Shown here in pieces: positions 1 to 6,963 of a stretch of DNA of 6,963 nt. The position numbers and the translations under genes were made by a program. The first letter of the stretch is position 1; each line of letters begins with the position of its first letter. Origin of the DNA: Kiloniellaceae bacterium. GTDB lineage: Bacteria > Pseudomonadota > Alphaproteobacteria > Kiloniellales > Kiloniellaceae. Location of the stretch: assembly GCA_028280915.1 (NCBI GenBank), contig JANQKX010000467.1, positions 1 to 6,963 on the forward strand, given 5' to 3'. Under the pieces are notes generated by a model. It saw nothing but the letters and a program-made list of their open reading frames with translations, had not been told where the DNA came from and searched no databases.

Positions 1-514
1 CGTCCTCATCGTCGCCATCGAACGCGGGCGGCACCACCGTCAATTCACCACGGGCCATGTCCACCACGGGCACCACCGCCTTGGTAAAGGGCAAGGTCAG
101 CTCCGCGCCATCCTCCGACCGGACCTCGAGGAAATCCCCGGCCCCATGATTTTGCACCGCCCGTACCCGACCCAAAAGCCGGCCTTCCCTGTCGACCACA
201 GCCATCCCGATCAAGTCACTGTGGTAAAAGGTTTCTTCCTCCAAGACCGGCAGCTGATCCCGCGCCACAAACAGATCCAAGCCTTTCAAAGCCTCGGCCG
301 CTTCGCGGCTTGTCACCCCTTCGACCCGCACCAGAAGCAGGTTCTTGGCCCGCCCCGCCAATTCCAGCCTGAACCGCCGGCGCCCGCTTTGGTCGGTGAG
401 CGGGCCATAGGCCAAAAGGTCTTCCGGCTGCTCGGTCCAGCTCTTGACCTTCAGCAGGCCGCGCACCCCGTGAACCGCCGCGAAGCTTCCCAGGCATATG
501 AGGCGCGGAGCCAT
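1..514 (-). CDS. rimM: Ribosome maturation factor RimM (partial, C-terminal end cut by window edge)
   Basis: RimM is a cytoplasmic assembly factor that binds the 30S head region and helps 16S rRNA processing and maturation. My translation from the ATG at 514-512 gives 171 codons with no stop before base 1. The N-terminal RimM domain shows LGSFAAVHGVRGLLKV at about residues 8-23. The C-terminal PRC-barrel shows FYHSDLIG (96-103), GAGDFLEV (124-131) and LPFTKAVVPVVD (141-152) followed by VPP (161-163), all characteristic of the family. RimM is usually about 165-180 residues, so probably only a few residues are missing. The start is supported by a TTGAGGAG ribosome binding site about 8 nt upstream. 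It lies 26 bp downstream of rpsP on the same strand, the standard rpsP-rimM-trmD-rplS order, so co-transcription is likely and trmD would be expected just outside the window (inference). Confidence 0.95.
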   Translation of the reverse strand, partial: MAPRLICLGSFAAVHGVRGLLKVKSWTEQPEDLLAYGPLTDQSGRRRFRLELAGRAKNLLLVRVEGVTSREAAEALKGLDLFVARDQLPVLEEETFYHSDLIGMAVVDREGRLLGRVRAVQNHGAGDFLEVRSEDGAELTLPFTKAVVPVVDMARGELTVVPPAFDGDDED

Positions 515-540
515 CTGCGCCGCTCCTCAACCGCGCGGAA

Positions 541-936
541 TCAGGCCGGGTCAGCAGCCGGTTCGGCCTCGGCGGCCGCCGCGGCTTCGGCCGCTTCGGC
601 AGCCGCCTGAGCGGCGGCGGCCATGCGCTCTTGCGCCTTGGCCTTGGGCTGATTCTTCTTGGTCTGGTTCGGCACCCGGCGGGCACCGACGATCTCGGCA
701 TCGGCCAGGAAACGGGCGACCCGGTCGGTGGGCTTGGCGCCCACGGAAACCCAGTGCTTGGCCCGTTCCAGGTCCAAGCGCAGGCGCTCGGGATGGTCCT
801 TCGCCACCATGGGATCGAAGGTGCCGATCTTTTCGATGAAACGGCCGTCACGGGGGCTGCGCACGTCGGCGATCACGATCCGGTAGAACGGGCGCTTCTT
901 GGCGCCGCCACGGGCCAAACGGATTTTCAAGGACAT
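541..936 (-). CDS. rpsP: 30S ribosomal protein S16
   Basis: S16 is a small-subunit protein that binds 16S rRNA early in assembly. The 131-residue product opens with MSLKIRLARGGAKKRPFYRI, with the conserved KKRPFYRIV and RDGRFIEKIGTFDP blocks in the first 45 residues and GAKPTDRVARFL at about 66-77. The core ends near residue 85. The last ~45 residues form a charged then alanine/glutamate-rich, low-complexity tail (AAAAQAAAEAAEAAAAAEAE) that E. coli S16 (about 82 residues) lacks; such tails are common in alphaproteobacterial S16. The start at 936 has a GTGAGAAG purine-rich site close upstream. It follows the VOC gene after a 52-bp gap and precedes rimM by 26 bp, consistent with one transcription unit running from ffh. 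I saw no terminator in either gap. Confidence 0.97.
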   Translation of the reverse strand: MSLKIRLARGGAKKRPFYRIVIADVRSPRDGRFIEKIGTFDPMVAKDHPERLRLDLERAKHWVSVGAKPTDRVARFLADAEIVGARRVPNQTKKNQPKAKAQERMAAAAQAAAEAAEAAAAAEAEPAADPA

Positions 937-988
937 ATTCTTCTCACTCTTTCAATGGGTTAACACTTAAGTTCGGTAATCTGACCCG

Positions 989-1377
989 CTACTCGGCTTT
1001 GTAACAAACGGCCTGGATCTTGTTGCCGTCCAGGTCCCGCACATAGGCCCCGTAGTAGGTCTCGCTGTATTGGGGGCGCGGGCCGGGCGTCCCCTCGTCG
1101 GTGCCGCCCAACCGTAGGGCGGTGTCGTAAAACGCGTTCACGGCCGCCCGGCTGGGGGCCAGAAAGGCCACATGGGTGCCGTTGCCCACGGAGGCCGGGT
1201 TGTTGTCATAAGGCCGGCAAATCCAAAAGCGCGGGCCGGATTCATCGGGCGCGGGCGCATAGGCGGCCGAGTCATCGTCCTTATAGACCCGGGTCAGCGC
1301 CAGCGGGGCCAGGATCTCATCGTAAAAGGCCGTCGCCGCCGGCAGATCATTGGTGCCGAGCATGAAATGACTGAGCA

Positions 1378-1378
<1 letters not shown>
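989..1378 (-). CDS. VOC family protein (glyoxalase/bleomycin-resistance fold), substrate unknown
   Basis: This 129-residue protein has the single-unit vicinal oxygen chelate layout: an N-terminal beta-alpha module opening MLSHFMLGTNDLPAATAFYDEIL and a C-terminal module with GNGTHVAFLAPSRAAVNAFYD (65-85) and YYGAYVRDLDGNKIQAVCYK (108-127). The family binds a divalent metal, usually through His and Glu residues at a dimer interface, and catalyses isomerisations, dioxygenations or drug binding. Candidate ligands here are His4 and His69. The position usually occupied by Glu in the final strand (DGNKIEAV in many relatives) is Gln122, so metal binding may be altered. The ATG shares one base with the ffh stop (TGATG), and GGGAGGG lies about 10 nt upstream inside ffh, which suggests translational coupling. 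The fold is clear; the reaction is not, and I assign none. Confidence 0.88.
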
Positions 1379-2772
<1,394 letters not shown>

Positions 2773-2782
2773 GAGTCACTTC

Positions 2783-2823
2783 ACCCGTTTTTCGATCACC
2801 CCATTTTTAGGCAACCCCATTTT
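2783..2823 (-). repeat. Three short direct repeats in the ffh leader
   Basis: On the minus strand the sequence immediately upstream of ffh carries AAAATGGGGT twice exactly (plus-strand 2814-2823 and 2798-2807, 16 bp apart) and a third degenerate copy AAAACGGGT (2783-2791, 15 bp further on). The last copy ends about 10 nt before the ffh ATG. The near-constant period of one and a half helical turns is seen directly. A role as operator sites or as a translation-control element is only a guess. Confidence 0.55.
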
Positions 2824-2851
2824 CCGACCACATGAAGGCCAACGCAAGAAA

Positions 2852-2880
2852 CGCCAGTGCGCGAAACTCGCGGACTGGCG
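2852..2880. other. Strong inverted repeat / hairpin 1 in the divergent intergenic region
   Basis: CGCCAGT (2852-2858) is complementary to ACTGGCG (2874-2880). After one G/G mismatch, CGCG (2860-2863) pairs with CGCG (2869-2872), leaving a 5-nt loop. That is 11 pairs in 29 nt, well beyond what a short intergenic region would usually show. On the minus strand it is followed by TTTCTT, which only weakly resembles a terminator tail. It may be an RNA element or a palindromic protein-binding site. Confidence 0.6.
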
Positions 2881-2883
2881 GAA

Positions 2884-2946
2884 CCTCGACAATCGGGCCG
2901 AGGCGTGCCTTGGGTATCCCTGGCGTGATGCCGGGAACCTAGGCAC
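2884..2946 (+). other. Hairpins 2 and 3 of a compact structured leader or small RNA candidate
   Basis: Hairpin 2 is CCTCG (2884-2888) with CGAGG (2899-2903). Hairpin 3 spans 2905-2946: GTGCCT (2905-2910) pairs with AGGCAC (2941-2946), GGT (2913-2915) with ACC (2937-2939), TCCC (2917-2920) with GGGA (2933-2936), and GGC (2922-2924) with GCC (2930-2932), with small bulges and a GTGAT loop, 16 pairs in 42 nt. The gaps between hairpins 1, 2 and 3 are only 3 and 1 nt. The strand given is a guess, since pairing works on either strand. I do not recognise a known riboswitch or sRNA class here. Confidence 0.45.
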
Positions 2947-2992
2947 CCGATGCCCCGCCGTCAAGGAATAGATCAGTAGTGCCTGCTTTTTT
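2940..2992 (+). terminator. Possible alternative terminator-like stem with T6 tract
   Basis: AGGCAC (2941-2946), the right arm of hairpin 3, can instead pair with a second copy of GTGCCT at 2979-2984, plus a T-G wobble between 2940 and 2985. Two bases after this stem comes TTTTTT (2987-2992). The stem is short (6-7 pairs) and its loop is long (32 nt), so as a stand-alone intrinsic terminator it would be weak. The mutually exclusive pairing resembles an attenuator, or the 3' end of a small RNA. No clear promoter upstream was identified. Confidence 0.3.
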
Positions 2993-3017
2993 CTCGTATC
3001 CCGATATGGATTGAGAT

Positions 3018-3046
3018 AAGGAGGGGAAAACCTTAAGGAAAATGCG
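3018..3046 (+). promoter_or_regulatory. Two Shine-Dalgarno-like sequences before the M24 gene
   Basis: TAAGGA (3034-3039) lies 7 nt before the ATG at 3047 and is well placed to drive it. A stronger match, AAGGAGGGG (3018-3026), sits 20 nt upstream, too far for this start. No in-frame start codon exists between the upstream stop TAA (3017-3019) and 3047, so 3047 remains the best start. The upstream site could serve as a ribosome standby site; that is speculation. Confidence 0.5.
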
Positions 3047-4198
3047 ATGCCCCTTCACTTCTCCCAAGATGAAATGACCGCGCGCCGCCAAGCCGCGCAA
3101 GAGGCCATGACCGCCCGCGGCCTGGACGGCCTCTTGATGTTCAAACAGGAGTCCATGTACTACCTGACCGGCTACGATACCTTCGGCTTTGCCCTGTTTC
3201 AGTGCCTTTACCTGGGGGCCGACGGGGAAGTGACCCTGCTGACCCGCCTGCCGGACCTGCGCCAGGCCCAGCAAACCTCAGACATCGAGGACATCCGCAT
3301 TTGGGTCGACCGGGCGGGCATGAACCCGGGCCACGACCTGAAGGACATGCTGGAAAGCCACGGCTGCCGGGGCAAGCGGCTGGGCATCGAAATGGACAGC
3401 TATGGCCTGACCGCCAAGTCCTGGCGCCTGGTGGAGACGGCCTTGGACGGCTTTTGCCAGCTGGAGGACGCCTCGGACCTGGTGACCCTGCTGCGCCGGA
3501 TCAAAAGCCCCCAGGAAATCGCCTACCACCGGGAAGCCGCCAAACTGGCCGATCAGGCCCTTGAGGAAGCGGTTTCCCTGACCCGGGCCGGGGCCTTCGA
3601 AGGGGATATCCTGGCCGCCATGCAAGGGGCCGTGTTCCGGGGCGGCGGCGACTACGCCGGCAACGAATTCATCATCGGATCGGGCAACGGCGCCTTGCTG
3701 TGCCGCTATTTCACCGGCCGGCGCCACCTGGAGCCGCAGGATCAACTGACCTTGGAATTCGCAGGCGCCTATCGGCGCTACCACGCGGCCATGATGCGCA
3801 CCCTTTTGGTCGGCACGGCCAACGACCACCAAAAGGCCATGTACGCCGCCTGCCTTGAGGCCCTGGCGGCCTGCGAGGCGGCGATCAAGCCGGGCCAGCC
3901 CATGGGGGACGTCTTCGGCGCCTATGCCCGGGTCATGGATGCCCACGGCTTCCGCCACGCCCGGCTGAACGCCTGCGGCTATGGCATGGGCGCGGTCTAT
4001 AACCCCATCTGGGTGGATTTCCCCATGTTCTACCACGGCAACGAGTGGCTCATGTCGGAAAGCGGGGTGTTCTTCCTGCACATGATCCTGATGGACAGCG
4101 AGGCCGGCCAGGCCATGTCCCTGGGGCACAGCGTCCTGGTCACGGCCGATGGGTGCGAGCCCCTGAGCCAGGCACCGCTGGATCTGGTGGTAAAATAG
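3047..4198 (+). CDS. M24-fold (aminopeptidase P/creatinase superfamily) protein lacking all canonical metal ligands
   Basis: This 383-residue protein has the two-domain layout of the family: a creatinase-type N-terminal domain (about 10-145, with MFKQESMYYLTGYDTFGFAL at 31-50), a linker LRRIKSPQEIAYHREAAKLAD (149-169), and a pita-bread M24 domain (about 160-380). In metallopeptidases the metal is held by Asp, Asp, His, Glu, Glu. Aligned by eye the positions are Glu237 (LEFAG), Ala248 (RYHAAMMRT), Tyr312 (GYGMG), His345 (FFLHM) and Gly360 (SLGHSVLVT). Dinuclear metal catalysis is therefore unlikely. Metal-independent relatives exist, namely creatinase and ectoine hydrolase (EutD/DoeA); the RYH, GY and H features recall the latter, but no ectoine catabolic genes are nearby, so I give no symbol. 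It is apparently monocistronic between the divergent promoter region and the gap before dapF. No signal peptide; likely cytoplasmic. Family placement is firm, substrate unknown. Confidence 0.85.
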   Translation: MPLHFSQDEMTARRQAAQEAMTARGLDGLLMFKQESMYYLTGYDTFGFALFQCLYLGADGEVTLLTRLPDLRQAQQTSDIEDIRIWVDRAGMNPGHDLKDMLESHGCRGKRLGIEMDSYGLTAKSWRLVETALDGFCQLEDASDLVTLLRRIKSPQEIAYHREAAKLADQALEEAVSLTRAGAFEGDILAAMQGAVFRGGGDYAGNEFIIGSGNGALLCRYFTGRRHLEPQDQLTLEFAGAYRRYHAAMMRTLLVGTANDHQKAMYAACLEALAACEAAIKPGQPMGDVFGAYARVMDAHGFRHARLNACGYGMGAVYNPIWVDFPMFYHGNEWLMSESGVFFLHMILMDSEAGQAMSLGHSVLVTADGCEPLSQAPLDLVVK

Positions 4199-4237
4199 GC
4201 CTCACAAAACGGGCGCTTAGTCACCACATTTAAGCCA

Positions 4238-4266
4238 TTGACGCTGATATCCGGTGATGGTTTCTT
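4238..4266 (+). promoter_or_regulatory. Possible sigma70-type promoter for the dapF operon
   Basis: In the 131-bp gap between the M24 gene and dapF, TTGACG (4238-4243) matches the -35 consensus at five of six positions. At 17-bp spacing the -10 position reads TTTCTT (4261-4266), only three of six matches. The gap also has short inverted repeats (GCTTA 4215-4219 with TAAGC 4231-4235; TCGCC 4274-4278 with GGCGA 4288-4292) but no T-run, so I see no convincing terminator for the upstream gene. Read-through into dapF remains possible. Confidence 0.25.
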
Positions 4267-4329
4267 GCGCCCATCGCCCCGGGAAAAGGCGAGCGATAGA
4301 AACGCGCAACGGAAACGAGCAGGATTGCC

Positions 4330-5151
4330 ATGGCGCAGCGCGCCTTCATAAAGATGCACGGACTCGGCAACGATTTTGTCATCTTCGACGCCCGCGCCGA
4401 GCCCCTGCCCCTCGGCGACGAGGGCGCGCGGGCGATTGCCGACCGCAAGACCGGGGTGGGCTGCGACCAGTTGATCGTTTTGGAGCTGCCCCAGGATCCG
4501 GCGGCGGACGTGTTCATGCGCATCCGCAACGCGGACGGCGGCGAGGTGGAGGCCTGCGGCAACGCGGCCCGCTGCGTGGCCCGCCTGGTCATGGCGGAAA
4601 AGGGCCGTGACATCACCATCGAATCCGTGGTGGGCCTGCTGGCCGCGCAAGACGCGGGCGCCGGCCGGGTCAGCGTCGACATGGGGCCGGTGGGCACCGC
4701 TTGGCGGGCGGTTCCCCTAGCTCAAGAGCAGGATACCCTGCACCTGGATTTGGCCCTCGGCCCCCTGTCGGACCCGGTCGCCAACAACATCGGCAACCCC
4801 CATGCGGTGTTTTTTGTCGACGACTGTACGGCCATCGACCTGGAAACGCTTGGCCCCCAGTTGGAGCACCATCCCCTCTTTCCCCAACGGGCCAACATCA
4901 ACGTGGCCACCGTGACCGGCCCGGACCAGCTGCGCCTAAGGGTGTGGGAGCGGGGCGTGGGCATTACCCGCGCCTGCGGCACCGGGGCCTGCGCCTCAGC
5001 CGCCGCGGCCCACCGGCGCGGCCTGACCGGCCGGCAGGTGGCCGTGGACCTGGACGGCGGTCGGCTGGACATCTTTTGGCGGGAAGCCGACAACCACGTG
5101 CTCATGGCCGGCCCGGCCGCCACCTCCTTTACCGGGTCCATCGCCCTATGA
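4330..5151 (+). CDS. dapF: Diaminopimelate epimerase
   Basis: DapF interconverts LL- and meso-2,6-diaminopimelate in the cytosol, a cofactor-independent step that supplies meso-DAP for peptidoglycan and lysine. The 273-residue length is typical. Motifs in order: MHGLGNDFVIFD (9-20), GVGCDQ (42-47), ADGGEVEACGNAARC (68-82) with catalytic Cys76, GNPHAV (155-160), ANINVA (188-193), ERG (207-209) and TRACGTGACA (213-222) with the second catalytic Cys216. Both cysteines of the two-base mechanism are present, so the enzyme should be active. AGGA (4321-4324) lies 5 nt upstream of the ATG, supporting this start. It heads a plus-strand operon: its stop overlaps the mtaB start by 4 bp (ATGA). No other lysine pathway gene is in view, so its link to mtaB and ftsY is positional, an arrangement familiar from alphaproteobacterial genomes. 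Confidence 0.98.
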   Translation: MAQRAFIKMHGLGNDFVIFDARAEPLPLGDEGARAIADRKTGVGCDQLIVLELPQDPAADVFMRIRNADGGEVEACGNAARCVARLVMAEKGRDITIESVVGLLAAQDAGAGRVSVDMGPVGTAWRAVPLAQEQDTLHLDLALGPLSDPVANNIGNPHAVFFVDDCTAIDLETLGPQLEHHPLFPQRANINVATVTGPDQLRLRVWERGVGITRACGTGACASAAAAHRRGLTGRQVAVDLDGGRLDIFWREADNHVLMAGPAATSFTGSIAL

Positions 5152-6449
5152 GCGCCCGCGACGACACTTTGGAGGTGGTGACCTTCGGCTGCCGGCTGAA
5201 CAGCTATGAATCCGCCGTCATCCAGGAAAACGCCCGCGCCGCCGGCCTCAGCGACGCGGTGATCGTGAACACCTGCGCGGTCACCGCCGAGGCGGAACGG
5301 CAGGCCCGCCAGGCGATCCGCCGGCTGCGCCGGCAGCGGCCGGGCGCCAAGATCATCGTCACCGGCTGTGCCGCCCAAATCGACCCGGCCCGCTTTTCAG
5401 CCATGCCCGAGGTCAACCACGTACTGGGCAATGAAGAAAAGATGGTCGCCGAGTCGTTTAACTTCGCCGCGCATCCCGAGCCGGTGCGGGTCAACGACAT
5501 CATGGAGGTGACGGAAACGGCGCCCCATATGATCGACGGCTTTCACGACCGCAGCCGGGCTTTTGTTCAGGTGCAGCAGGGCTGCGACCACCGTTGCACC
5601 TTTTGTATCATCCCCTTCGGCCGGGGCAACAGCCGTTCGGTGCCCATGGGCGCCGTCGTCGATCAGGTGCGGCGCCTCTGCGCCCAGGGCATTAACGAGG
5701 TGGTGCTGACCGGGGTGGACATCACCAGTTACGGCGGCGACCTGCCGGGCAAGCCCAGCTTGGGACAGATGATGCGCCGGCTCCTGGCCCTGGTGCCCGA
5801 GCTGCCCCGCCTGCGCCTGTCGTCCCTGGATGCGGTGGAAATCGACCCGGACCTTTACCGGCTGCTGGCCGAGGAGCCGCGCCTCATGCCCCACCTGCAC
5901 CTTTCCCTGCAGGCGGGCGACGACCTTATCCTGAAGCGCATGAAGCGGCGCCATCTGCGCGCCGATGCCCTGCGACTGGTGGCGGCCGTGCGGGCGGCCC
6001 GGCCCGATGTGGTCTTCGGCGCCGACCTGATCGCCGGCTTTCCCACCGAAACCGAGGCCATGTTTCAAAACTCCCTGGATCTGGTGCGGGAAACCGACCT
6101 CACCTATCTGCACGTCTTCCCCTATTCCGAACGACCCGGGACGCCGGCGGCCCGCATGCCGGCCGTGCCCCCGGCCCTGCGCAAGGAGCGGGCCGCTCGC
6201 CTGCGCGACCTTGGCCAGCGCCAACTGCACCGCTTCTTGACGGCCCAAGTGGGCCAGCAGGCCCAGGTTTTGGTGGAAAAGCCGGGTCTGGGCCGCAGTG
6301 CCCATTTCGCGCCGGTCCGGCTGGACTCGGATGCCGTGGGCAGCATTCAGCCGGCCATCATAACCGGCGTGGCGGACGACAGCCTGATCGGCGCGCCCCT
6401 GCCGGAACACGGAAAAGCCCCTTCAGGGTCACGGGAGAACGCCGCGTGA
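5148..6449 (+). CDS. mtaB: tRNA (N6-threonylcarbamoyladenosine-37) methylthiotransferase MtaB
   Basis: This radical-SAM enzyme adds a methylthio group to t6A37, giving ms2t6A in tRNAs that read ANN codons, which stabilises codon-anticodon pairing. The 433-residue product shows the three MTTase parts. The N-terminal UPF0004 domain has Cys15 (TFGCRLNSYES), Cys43 (VNTCAVTAEAE) and Cys74 (VTGCAAQ) for the auxiliary 4Fe-4S cluster. The radical-SAM core has CDHRCTFC (146-153) for the SAM-binding cluster, then LTGVDITSYG (187-196), LHLSLQAGDD (250-259) and GADLIAGFPTET (290-301). A C-terminal TRAM-like region (about 365-420) binds tRNA. CRLNSYES and the TGVDI form favour MtaB over MiaB or RimO. I chose the ATG at 5148, overlapping the dapF stop by ATGA; the open frame extends further upstream but only as a shadow of dapF. 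Its stop overlaps the ftsY start. Confidence 0.94.
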   Translation: MSARDDTLEVVTFGCRLNSYESAVIQENARAAGLSDAVIVNTCAVTAEAERQARQAIRRLRRQRPGAKIIVTGCAAQIDPARFSAMPEVNHVLGNEEKMVAESFNFAAHPEPVRVNDIMEVTETAPHMIDGFHDRSRAFVQVQQGCDHRCTFCIIPFGRGNSRSVPMGAVVDQVRRLCAQGINEVVLTGVDITSYGGDLPGKPSLGQMMRRLLALVPELPRLRLSSLDAVEIDPDLYRLLAEEPRLMPHLHLSLQAGDDLILKRMKRRHLRADALRLVAAVRAARPDVVFGADLIAGFPTETEAMFQNSLDLVRETDLTYLHVFPYSERPGTPAARMPAVPPALRKERAARLRDLGQRQLHRFLTAQVGQQAQVLVEKPGLGRSAHFAPVRLDSDAVGSIQPAIITGVADDSLIGAPLPEHGKAPSGSRENAA

Positions 6450-6963
6450 GTGAAACACCCGCAAAATCGGGCGGCTGGTTTTCCCGCCTCAAGGCCGGTC
6501 TCAGCCGGTCCTCCAGCAAATTGGGGTCGGGGATCGCCGGGATCTTCACCAAGCGCAAGCTGGACGACGAGGCCCTGGAGGAATTGGAGGAACTGCTGAT
6601 CCTCTCCGACCTGGGTGCCGGCACGGCAGCCAAGCTGACCGCCAACCTGGCCAAGACCCGCTTCAACAAAACGGTGAGCCCCGAGGAGGTCAAGGGCGCC
6701 CTGGCCGATGACATTGCAAGTATCCTGCAGCCCGTCGCCCAGCCCTTGGAGCGGAACCCGGGCCTGAAGCCCCAGATCGTTTTGGTCGTGGGTGTCAACG
6801 GCAGCGGCAAGACCACCACCATCGCCAAACTGGCGGCCCGTTTCCGGGCCGAGGGCGCCAGCGTCCGCCTGGCCGCCGGGGACACCTTCCGCGCCGCGGC
6901 CATCGAGCAGCTGAAGATTTGGGGCGAGCGCACCGGCTGCCCCGTGGTCGCCAAGGCGCCGGG
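6446..6963 (+). CDS. ftsY: Signal recognition particle receptor FtsY (partial, 3' end cut by window edge)
   Basis: FtsY is the membrane-associated SRP receptor GTPase that pairs with Ffh and hands ribosome-nascent chains to the translocon. The 172 codons present begin at a GTG whose bases overlap the mtaB stop (GTGA), with GGGAGAA about 6 nt upstream. The N terminus has a short amphipathic segment, WFSRLKAGLSRSSSKL (11-26), the membrane-targeting motif, without the long acidic A domain of E. coli FtsY. The N domain follows (KRKLDDEALEELEELLILSDLG, 37-57, in part). The G domain opens with VVGVNGSGKTTTIAKLA (114-130) and DTFRAAA (146-152), the latter distinguishing FtsY from the DVQRPAA of Ffh. 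About 130 further residues including DTAGR and TKLD motifs should lie beyond the window. The overlap chain implies it is translated from the dapF-mtaB message. Confidence 0.97.
   Translation, partial: MSETPAKSGGWFSRLKAGLSRSSSKLGSGIAGIFTKRKLDDEALEELEELLILSDLGAGTAAKLTANLAKTRFNKTVSPEEVKGALADDIASILQPVAQPLERNPGLKPQIVLVVGVNGSGKTTTIAKLAARFRAEGASVRLAAGDTFRAAAIEQLKIWGERTGCPVVAKAP

Noticed and set aside
2776..2964. A 62-codon minus-strand frame ending 3 bp before the ffh start, with an internal ATG at 2820 that would give a 14-residue leader peptide
   Set aside because: Arg/Pro/Ser-rich without family features, overlapping the hairpins; no good ribosome binding site before either start. A leader peptide cannot be excluded but has no positive support.
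2773..3046. A 4.5S SRP RNA gene in the intergenic region next to ffh
   Set aside because: The conserved core around GGAAGCAGCCA and its tetraloop is absent on both strands, despite the strong hairpins.
3042..3077. An 11-codon upstream frame overlapping the M24 start
   Set aside because: The nearest Shine-Dalgarno sites are 2 nt and 15 nt from its ATG, both poor spacings; most likely chance.
4199..4329. An intrinsic terminator after the M24 gene
   Set aside because: Only 5-bp stems are visible and neither is followed by a T-run.
4701..5147. Upstream extension of the mtaB reading frame
   Set aside because: This part overlaps dapF in another frame and has Pro/Arg/Gly-rich shadow composition; the MtaB family begins at the ATG at 5148.
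5397..6410. A 337-codon minus-strand open frame opposite mtaB, and a similar 283-codon one at 3278-4129 opposite the M24 gene
   Set aside because: Both have the same antisense composition bias (His, Gln, Gly) and no motifs, and the sense-strand genes are intact and well supported.

Overview
The window looks like chromosomal housekeeping DNA from a GC-rich alphaproteobacterium, probably of the Rhodospirillales type. This is inferred from gene order (ffh, rpsP and rimM on one strand; dapF, mtaB and ftsY diverging on the other), from the alanine-rich C-terminal tail on ribosomal protein S16, and from alphaproteobacterial traits such as the TRVD form of the Ffh G4 motif. No search was run, so the lineage is a judgement from remembered protein features.

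Layout. Minus strand, read right to left: ffh (2772 to 1378), a small VOC/glyoxalase-fold gene whose start codon overlaps the ffh stop (1378 to 989), rpsP (936 to 541) and rimM (514 to beyond base 1). A 274-bp divergent intergenic region (2773-3046) follows. It holds a run of three close hairpins, a T6 tract that could end an alternative hairpin, and a triplicated A4/G4-type direct repeat just upstream of ffh. Plus strand: an M24 (aminopeptidase P/creatinase fold) gene (3047-4198), a 131-bp gap with a possible promoter, then a tightly overlapping dapF-mtaB-ftsY operon (4330 to beyond 6963) with ATGA and GTGA stop/start overlaps. rimM and ftsY are cut by the window edges.

How the genes fit together. 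Ffh and FtsY are the two partner GTPases of signal recognition particle targeting and sit about 3.7 kb apart on divergent strands. S16 and RimM are a 30S protein and its assembly factor. MtaB modifies tRNA at A37 next to the anticodon. The window is therefore dominated by translation and co-translational protein export. DapF (meso-diaminopimelate for cell wall and lysine) shares the operon by position rather than pathway. No mobile element, CRISPR array, tRNA, rRNA or recognisable 4.5S RNA was found.

Most worth a second look: the M24-fold protein has lost all five canonical metal ligands, pointing to a metal-independent, EutD- or creatinase-like enzyme or a non-enzyme; and the structured intergenic region upstream of it. 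I did not find convincing evidence of a wholly new multi-gene system.
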